Positions 39,552 to 45,818 of a stretch of DNA of 45,818 bases are shown here, piece after piece. How positions within the stretch are numbered: position 1 is the stretch's first letter; each line of letters opens with the position of its first letter. This stretch comes from a virus. The translations under genes and the position numbers were made by a program. The notes beneath the pieces were generated by a model, which saw nothing but the letters and a program-made list of their open reading frames with translations, was not told the DNA's origin and ran no database searches. The DNA lies in the IMG/VR virus record IMGVR_UViG_3300045019_000151, positions 1 to 45,818 of that record, one strand, 5' to 3'.

Positions 39552-42500
39552 CGGTATGTTGGGCTCAACGGAGAGATCGATGCCAGCGGCGCGACAGGCG
39601 GTACGATCGCTGTGACAGCGCATAACGCAGACTTGTGGGGCAAGGTCGATGCGCAGGGCAAAAGCGGCACGGGCGGTCAGGTCAGCATCGACGCGGCAGG
39701 CAGCGTGATGCAGACGCGGGCCAGCGTAATGAGCGCGAATGGCGAAACGGATGGCGGAGGCATCACGCTTCATGCGGCGCAGTCAGGTGAAGGCAGTGTG
39801 ATTCTGTCCGGTCGCTGGATAGCCGACGGCAAAACCGGCGCGGGCGGCAAAGTGGATGTCACTGGCCGCAATATCAGCCTGCTGGCGGCGCAGGTGAAAG
39901 CCGATGGCAGTGCCGGCGGCGGACGGATCCGTATCGGTGGCGAATATCAGGGCAAACAGCAGGAACTGCCAAACGCTACGATGACGACGATAAATGCGTC
40001 AACGCTGATCTCGGCACGCGCGACAGGGCGCGGCGATGGCGGTGAGGTAGTGGTATGGAGCGACGAGAAGACGCTTTATAGCGGCAGAATCGATGCGCGC
40101 GGCGGCGAGCAGGGCGGTGACGGCGGCCGGGTGGAAGTATCCGGTAAACAGTTGGGCTTCGGGGGGAATGTCGATGCTGGCGCTGTCGATGGCCAGCCAG
40201 GTCGTTTGCTGCTGGACCCGAAAAACATTGTGGTCGATGAAAACGCGGGAAACAGCATCGGACTGTCCACGTTATCCATCCTCAACCCGAATGAAATCGC
40301 TGGCGGGAAGTTTGTAGAAAAATCTGCTATGGCAACCGTTTTAAGCAATAGCAATATCGTTGTACGAAATCCCAATGATAGTTTCGTCGCTGCGAAGGCA
40401 GGAGTGGTTTATCTGGTAGACGGCACTGACGGGGGGATAATTTCCACTTTGCGCGGGAGTAATGCATCGGACGAAGTAGGTAGCAGAGATACTCTCGTTC
40501 TCGCAAATGGCAATTATGTGATCGTAAGTTATTACGGCGGCAAAGGCGCAGTGACATGGGGTAGTTCGAGCAGCGGAATCAACGGAGTTGCGACTAGCGA
40601 AAATAGTCTGATAGGTAGCGTCAGCGCAGACCACGTAGGCACTGGCGGTGTATATCCTTTAATCACAGGGCATTATGTAGTGAGTAGCCCTACTTGGACA
40701 AACGGCACAGCGGTGAATGCTGGTGCGGTGACTTGGGGGAACGGCAACATCGGAACAACTGGCCTAGTCGGTTCGCACAACAGCCTAGTTGGCACGACAG
40801 GCGGAGACAATGTGAGCGGAGAGAGCTTCGACGAATTCAATACGTATTATCCCGGGGTCATAGCTTTGTCCAATGGGAATTATGTCGTGCGAAGCTCAAA
40901 TTGGCGAAATAATGGGATTCAATATGCCGGGGCCGTAACCTGGCGCAGTGGCACAGACAGCAACGGCGCCATCGTCGGTAGTCATAATAGCCTGGTTGGC
41001 AGCACGACGGGCGATATGGTTGGCTCAAAAGGCGTCATCGCTTTACCAATTAGCTCCAATTATGTCGTGATAAGTCCGCAATGGAACAATAACGGATTAG
41101 CTTTAGCTGGAGCAGTTACATGGGGCAGCGCCACATCCGGCGTCAGCGGAAGCATCACCAGCGACAATAGTTTAGTCGGCAGCACAGCGAATGACAGTAT
41201 CGGGGCAAAGGGCGTAACCGTCCTGACAAATGGCAATTATGTTGTGTCGAGCCCTAGTTGGCAAATTGGTAGCGACGTTGCTGTCGGCGCGGCAACCTGG
41301 GCAAATGGCGCAGTCGGTGTGCATGGCAATGTAAACAGCAGTAACAGTCTAGTTGGCAGCCATGCCTATGACAATGTAGGCTCAGTTGTGTTACCCCTTG
41401 CCTCGACCAACGGTCATTATGTTGTTCTAAGTCCTAACTGGCGAAGCGGGACAATCGCGAATGCAGGCGCAGCAACGTGGGGAAACGGGGATACCGGAAT
41501 AGCCGGGAAAATCGATGCCGGCAATAGTCTGATAGGCGACAAAGCAGACGACAAAGTGGGGTACCGTGGGACCGCGCTGAAAAACGGTAACTATGTAGTA
41601 CAAAGCCCCTGGTGGGGCTATAACGGCAAACCTTCTGTCGGCGCGGTTACCTTAGGTAATGGATCCACTGGAGCAGTCGGAGCAGTGAGCCCGAATAATA
41701 GTTTGATTGGTAGTTCGGCAGGCGACCAGGTTGGCTTCGAAATCTTCCCGCTCGCTAAAGGCAACTACGTTGTGCGGACTGCGTTTTGGAAAAACAATGG
41801 CCTGAGCAATGCTGGCGCTGTGACATGGAGCAGCGATACCGTAGGAAAAGTCGGCGAAGTCAGTAGCGTTAACAGCTTGATTGGTAGTTCAGTTGACGAC
41901 TTTGTCGGTATGTCTAGAATCAGCGGCAATATCGCTCCCGGTGTCGTCGCGTTGGCGAACGGGAATTATGTCGTCGTCAGTTCGAATTGGGATAATGGCG
42001 CTGTAACAGATGCGGGCGCCGTGACGTGGGGTAGTGGAACTGCGGGCATTGCGGGGATCATCCATGCAGGGAATAGCCTTGTGGGCAGCACGAGTGGGGA
42101 TAAAGTCGGGTTTGGTGGAGTCACCGCTTTGGCAAACGGCAATTATGTCGTGAACAGCTATCTTTGGAATGATGGCAACGTGGCATCCGTAGGCGCTGTT
42201 ACTTGGGGGCCCGGTTCGGCAGGAATAGTGGGAGTCATCAGCAGCAGCAATAGCTTGGTAGGTAGCCATGCAGGCGATAAGGTCGGAAATTTATTCTCGA
42301 TTTCTTCCACTACCACGCCTGGCGTTTTCGTATCGGCCACTGGGGATTACCTGGTAAGAACCCATGACTGGGATAATGGTCTTTCGGCAGATGTGGGCGC
42401 GGTGACCTGGGGTAGTGGGACAGCCGGCATGAAAGGCGTTGTCAGCACCAGCAATAGTCTGGTGGGCAGTTCTGCCGGCGACCAGCTTGGTTCTGGAGGA

Positions 42501-45500
42501 ATGCTGGCTCTACCTAACGGTAAATTCGCAATATTCAGCCCGAGCTGGGATAATCCATCTACGGCTGCAGTGGATGTAGGCAAGATCGATATCGCAACAC
42601 CGATCCCTTCATCACCGCCCGGAAATATCAGTGAAGCAATGTATGCCAATGGTGCAGCCACCGATCTCAGTTTGACAACTGCTGCACTTACCAATGTGCT
42701 TAATACCGGTACAGCTCTCACGCTGCAAGCCAATAACGATATCACCATCAACAGCGCCATCGCGGCCAGCAATCCCGGCGGGAACGGCGGCGCGCTGACA
42801 TTGCAGGCCGGGCGCAGCATCCTCGTCAACGCTTCCATCAATACCGGAAACGGCGATCTGCATCTCATCGCGAACGACAAGCTTGCGCATGGCGTCGTCG
42901 ATGCGCATCGCGATGCCGGTGCGGCTGTCATTACCATGGCAAACGGTACGCAGCTTAATGCCGGCAGCGGCAATGTGCTTGTCGAACTGCGTGATGGCGC
43001 GGGCAAGACAAACACTGACAGCGGCAATATCGGTCTGCGGCAAGTCAGTGGGAATACCATCTCGGTATTGAACCAGGGACCGACGCCCGGATCGGGCGTA
43101 GTGCTCGATGGCGTATTGAGCGCCAGCGCAGGCACGGGCACGGCCATTGATATCGCCGGCAAGACCTTCGTCAATCATGCAGGTTCAACCGCTCTGCAAA
43201 CAAGCGGCGGACGTTACCTGGTGTGGTCGGCCGATCCGGCGAACGATGACCGTGGCGGAGTGACAGGCGCATTCAAGCAGTACAACGCTGCCTACGGCGC
43301 TACGCCACTTGGCACGGGGAGCGGCTTTCTCTATACACTGGCGCCGGTCGTAACGGCCAGCCTTACCGGCACGGCCAGCAAGCAATACGACGGCGCAACG
43401 GCCATCAGCCTCGCTGGCAGAAATTTTGCTGTGGCGGGCACAGTCGATGGCGATACCGTCGAACTGAGCAGCAGCGGCGCCACGCTTGATAGCAAGCAGG
43501 TCGGCTCCGGCAAAACGGTCAGCGCACCGGGCCTGCAGATTGCCAGCGAGACAAATGGTGGCACGACATCCGTCTACGGTTATACGTTGAACACGACAAG
43601 CGCCAGCGGCAATATCGGCGAAGTCACACCGGCGATGGTGACAGCCACCGTCAATGCCGGCGACAAGGTGTATGACGGCAAGGCAGCGGTCACCTTAAGC
43701 TATGGCGGTTTGTCGAATGTGGTCGCTGGCGAGACTGTCACAGCTGGCGGTGCGGCCGGCAGCTTCAGCGACAAGCACGCTGGCACTGGCAAGACGGTGA
43801 ACTACAGCGGTCTCACACTGAGCGGGGCGGATGCGGGTAATTATCAGCTGGCATCGACGTCGGGCACGACGACCGCCAGTATCAGCAAGGCCAGCGTCAG
43901 CGTCAGCGGCATCACGGCCGACAGCAAAACATATGACGGCACGGCGATCGCCACACTGGCCGGCGGTAGCCTTACCGGTGTCATTGGCGCAGATGCCGTC
44001 ACGCTGATGACCGGTGCTGGCAGTTTTGACAGCAAGCATGCCGGTATGGGTAAAACCGTGACGTACAATAATCTGAGTCTGAGTGGCGCAGATGCCGGGA
44101 ATTATGCATTGGCTTCGACAAGCGGCACGGCGACTGCCGATATCAGCAAGAAGCAGGTCACGGCGATGAACATTGCTGCCAGCAGCAAGCCCTATGACGG
44201 CACGACGGCGGCCATCCTGACGGCGGACCTGAGCGGCGCGATTGCCAACGACGCGGTGACGCTCGCCAGTGGCGCCGCCAGTTTCAACGACAAGCAGGTC
44301 GGCACGGGAAAGACAGTAACTTATGGTGGGCTGAGCTTGTCCGGCGCGGATGCAGCGAATTACGAGCTCGCGTCTGCATCAGGCACGACTACTGCTGACA
44401 TTACCAAGGCAGTGCTTACCCCAGTTGTCGGCGGGGTCGATAAAACCTATGACGGCACAAATGCAGCCAGCCTGACCTATGGCAGCCTTGCCGTGTACAG
44501 TGGCGATGTCGTGACAGTCGATGGCGGCAGCGGTGCATTCAGCGACAAGCACGCTGGCACCGGCAAGACCGTGAACTACAGCGGTCTGATGTTGAGCGGT
44601 GCGGATGCGGGTAACTATCAGCTTGCATCGACGTCGGGCACGACGACTGCCAGCATCAGCAAGGCCAGCGTCAGCGTTAGCACCATCACGGCCAACAGCA
44701 AGACTTATGACGGCACAACCGCTGCAACCTCGACGGGCGGCAGTCTCACGGGCGCCATCAACGGCGATGCAGTCACCCTCGTACCCGGCTCTGGCGCGTT
44801 CGACAGCAAGCATGCCGGCACCGGCAAGACCGTAACCTTCAACAGTTTGAGTTTGTCCGGCGCAGACGCCGGAAATTATGCGCTGGTATCTTCCGTGGGC
44901 ACGGCCAGTGCTGACATCGCCCGTCTCAATGTGACAGCCAGCGGTGTTACAGCCAGCAGTAAGACGTATGACGGTACCACGGGCGCCAGCGTGACAGGCA
45001 CCATCAGTGGCGCTATTGCGGGCGACGCAGTCTCGCTGACGAGCGGCACGGCCAGCTTTAGCGACAAGAACGTCGGTAGCGGAAAGACAGTGACGTACAG
45101 CGGGCTCAGTTTGTCCGGTGCGGATGCGGCCAATTACAATCTCGCTTCTGCGTCGGGTACGACGACGGCCGACATTACGAAGGCGGCGCTCACGCCGACT
45201 GTCAATGCGAATGACAAGGTCTATGATGCCACGACTGCCGCCACGCTCACTTATGGCAGCCTTGCGGTGTTTGGCAGCGATGCCGTCACGGTCGGAGGTG
45301 GCACGGGCACGTTTAGCGACAAGCAAGCCGGCACGAACAAGACCGTGACCTACAGCGGCTTGAATCTGAGTGGCACAGACGCTGGCAACTATCAGCTGGC
45401 ATCGACGTCAGGTATGACGACCGCCAGCATCGGCAAGGCCAACATCAGCGTGAGCAGCATGACGGCCAACAGCAAGGTCTATGACGGCACGACGGTTGCA

Positions 45501-45818
45501 ACATCAACCGGTGGCAATCTCGCCGGCATCATCAGCGGCGATACCGTGACGCTCGTACCAGGCGCAGGCAGCTTTGACAGCAAGCATGCGGGAAGCGGCA
45601 AGACAGTCACTTTCAACAATCTGACGCTGTCCGGCGCCGATGCCGGCAACTATGCGCTGACTTCCCAGACCGGCACAGCAACTGCCGACATTACCCGACT
45701 CGGCGTGACCGTCAGCGGCATCACGGCCAAGAACAAGGTGTATGACGGTACGGCAAGCGCCAGCATCAGTGGCGAGGTCAATGGCGTGCTGACTGGCGAT
45801 ACCGTAACGCTGGCGACC
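39519..45818 (+). CDS. Filamentous haemagglutinin-type adhesin, 3' part, interrupted by the prophage
   Basis: One continuous open frame from the junction to the window end (about 2100 residues), with no stop seen. Residues after the junction read IHGRYVGLNGEIDASGATGG, the middle of a haemagglutinin/TPS-type beta-helix (GGKVDVTGRNISLLAAQVKA and VVVWSDEKTLYSGRIDARGG are typical). Then come about 12 repeats of the DUF5649 type (40494-42581), then a spacer with the recurrent GRYLVWSADPANDDRGGV element (about 43205), then YDG/MBG-type repeats from about 43348 to the end. The N-terminal secretion domain is missing; it should lie left of the prophage. First in-frame ATG is 39708. Exported by two-partner secretion in related proteins; adhesin role is inferred. 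Confidence 0.85.
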   Translation, partial: MKDLHDPYIHGRYVGLNGEIDASGATGGTIAVTAHNADLWGKVDAQGKSGTGGQVSIDAAGSVMQTRASVMSANGETDGGGITLHAAQSGEGSVILSGRWIADGKTGAGGKVDVTGRNISLLAAQVKADGSAGGGRIRIGGEYQGKQQELPNATMTTINASTLISARATGRGDGGEVVVWSDEKTLYSGRIDARGGEQGGDGGRVEVSGKQLGFGGNVDAGAVDGQPGRLLLDPKNIVVDENAGNSIGLSTLSILNPNEIAGGKFVEKSAMATVLSNSNIVVRNPNDSFVAAKAGVVYLVDGTDGGIISTLRGSNASDEVGSRDTLVLANGNYVIVSYYGGKGAVTWGSSSSGINGVATSENSLIGSVSADHVGTGGVYPLITGHYVVSSPTWTNGTAVNAGAVTWGNGNIGTTGLVGSHNSLVGTTGGDNVSGESFDEFNTYYPGVIALSNGNYVVRSSNWRNNGIQYAGAVTWRSGTDSNGAIVGSHNSLVGSTTGDMVGSKGVIALPISSNYVVISPQWNNNGLALAGAVTWGSATSGVSGSITSDNSLVGSTANDSIGAKGVTVLTNGNYVVSSPSWQIGSDVAVGAATWANGAVGVHGNVNSSNSLVGSHAYDNVGSVVLPLASTNGHYVVLSPNWRSGTIANAGAATWGNGDTGIAGKIDAGNSLIGDKADDKVGYRGTALKNGNYVVQSPWWGYNGKPSVGAVTLGNGSTGAVGAVSPNNSLIGSSAGDQVGFEIFPLAKGNYVVRTAFWKNNGLSNAGAVTWSSDTVGKVGEVSSVNSLIGSSVDDFVGMSRISGNIAPGVVALANGNYVVVSSNWDNGAVTDAGAVTWGSGTAGIAGIIHAGNSLVGSTSGDKVGFGGVTALANGNYVVNSYLWNDGNVASVGAVTWGPGSAGIVGVISSSNSLVGSHAGDKVGNLFSISSTTTPGVFVSATGDYLVRTHDWDNGLSADVGAVTWGSGTAGMKGVVSTSNSLVGSSAGDQLGSGGMLALPNGKFAIFSPSWDNPSTAAVDVGKIDIATPIPSSPPGNISEAMYANGAATDLSLTTAALTNVLNTGTALTLQANNDITINSAIAASNPGGNGGALTLQAGRSILVNASINTGNGDLHLIANDKLAHGVVDAHRDAGAAVITMANGTQLNAGSGNVLVELRDGAGKTNTDSGNIGLRQVSGNTISVLNQGPTPGSGVVLDGVLSASAGTGTAIDIAGKTFVNHAGSTALQTSGGRYLVWSADPANDDRGGVTGAFKQYNAAYGATPLGTGSGFLYTLAPVVTASLTGTASKQYDGATAISLAGRNFAVAGTVDGDTVELSSSGATLDSKQVGSGKTVSAPGLQIASETNGGTTSVYGYTLNTTSASGNIGEVTPAMVTATVNAGDKVYDGKAAVTLSYGGLSNVVAGETVTAGGAAGSFSDKHAGTGKTVNYSGLTLSGADAGNYQLASTSGTTTASISKASVSVSGITADSKTYDGTAIATLAGGSLTGVIGADAVTLMTGAGSFDSKHAGMGKTVTYNNLSLSGADAGNYALASTSGTATADISKKQVTAMNIAASSKPYDGTTAAILTADLSGAIANDAVTLASGAASFNDKQVGTGKTVTYGGLSLSGADAANYELASASGTTTADITKAVLTPVVGGVDKTYDGTNAASLTYGSLAVYSGDVVTVDGGSGAFSDKHAGTGKTVNYSGLMLSGADAGNYQLASTSGTTTASISKASVSVSTITANSKTYDGTTAATSTGGSLTGAINGDAVTLVPGSGAFDSKHAGTGKTVTFNSLSLSGADAGNYALVSSVGTASADIARLNVTASGVTASSKTYDGTTGASVTGTISGAIAGDAVSLTSGTASFSDKNVGSGKTVTYSGLSLSGADAANYNLASASGTTTADITKAALTPTVNANDKVYDATTAATLTYGSLAVFGSDAVTVGGGTGTFSDKQAGTNKTVTYSGLNLSGTDAGNYQLASTSGMTTASIGKANISVSSMTANSKVYDGTTVATSTGGNLAGIISGDTVTLVPGAGSFDSKHAGSGKTVTFNNLTLSGADAGNYALTSQTGTATADITRLGVTVSGITAKNKVYDGTASASISGEVNGVLTGDTVTLAT
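40494..42581 (+). repeat. Eleven full and one partial DUF5649-type repeats
   Basis: Each unit is about 60 residues, with the pattern LANGNYVV-S--W, GAVTWG-G and NSLVGS--GD-VG. Copies vary by inserts (for example after units 2, 8, 10). They match the repeat of unknown function DUF5649 seen in filamentous haemagglutinin-like proteins. Confidence 0.75.
43348..45818 (+). repeat. YDG/MBG-type domain array (nine full, one partial)
   Basis: Modules contain K-x-YDGT and SGADAGNYxL. TAT (or TAC) of YDG is at 43386, 43671, 43932, 44193, 44448, 44706, 44967, 45222, 45480, 45741. From 43671 the array is built of three-module units (A, B, C) repeated with 774-777 bp periods. It continues beyond the window. 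Confidence 0.9.

Noticed and set aside
44379-45326. Minus-strand frame of 315 codons in the adhesin
   Set aside because: Mirror of the YDG repeats; the plus frame has the family motifs.
1-45818. rRNA, tRNA, insertion sequences
   Set aside because: None recognised; no transposase frames or rRNA-like segments were seen.

Overview
This window is almost certainly an integrated lambda-like temperate phage of the HK97-fold, long non-contractile-tail (siphovirus) type. It fills about 1 to 39.5 kb. The last 6.3 kb is host DNA coding for the 3' part of a very large filamentous-haemagglutinin-type adhesin. High GC content, frequent GTG/TTG starts, the adhesin with YDG/MBG repeats and the overall gene style suggest a betaproteobacterium of the Burkholderiales, perhaps Oxalobacteraceae. 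That assignment is an inference, because no host housekeeping gene is visible.

Layout. 0-1.4 kb: a textbook LexA (SOS) box between two divergent transcription units of small unknown genes. 1.4-2.4 kb: an AT-rich HNH-nuclease cargo gene. 2.4-4.0 kb (minus strand): lysis cassette with a GH24 endolysin and small membrane proteins. 4.0-9.8 kb: tail fibre, spike and tail-tip genes. 9.8-14.1 kb: tape measure. 14.1-14.9 kb: tail assembly chaperones G and GT, with a clear -1 frameshift signal. 15-18.2 kb: tail tube, tail completion, head-tail joining. 18.2-23.5 kb: major capsid, prohead protease, portal, large and small terminase. 23.7-24.7 kb: HNH nuclease, spike-base-like protein and small genes. 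24.7-29 kb: probable late antiterminator, RuvC-like resolvase, DUF1376 replication initiator carrying an origin-like repeat cluster, YdaT-like (CII-like) and YdaS-like (Cro-like) regulators. 29.1-29.8 kb (plus strand): S24 self-cleaving repressor, then a two-helix membrane cargo gene. 30.5-39.5 kb (plus strand): a second early operon with small genes, RecT, YqaJ-type exonuclease, HNH nuclease, a PAPS-reductase/DndC-like protein, excisionase and a frameshifted integrase. Three minus-strand cargo genes (34.6-36.6 kb) sit inside it.

How it works together. The repressor appears to act on five 14-bp palindromes related to TTAGGCATGCCTAA. Two of these lie at the same place inside two near-identical promoters, one driving the leftward replication/late genes and one driving the rightward recombination operon, so both lytic arms are held off together. 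DNA damage would activate repressor self-cleavage and also free the LexA-controlled genes at the far end. Replication probably starts inside the DUF1376 gene, RecT/YqaJ/RuvC handle recombination, and the Q-like protein would carry transcription through several hairpin terminators in the head-tail-lysis operon.

Main points of interest: the prophage splits an adhesin gene whose downstream part is still open; the integrase has an apparent single-base deletion, so the prophage may be locked in; the frameshift hairpin with the stop codon in its loop; four origin palindromes spaced exactly 22 bp apart; the duplicated promoter-operator module; the cargo island; the exact 774-bp super-repeat in the adhesin. 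The left attachment site and the 5' part of the adhesin are not in the window.
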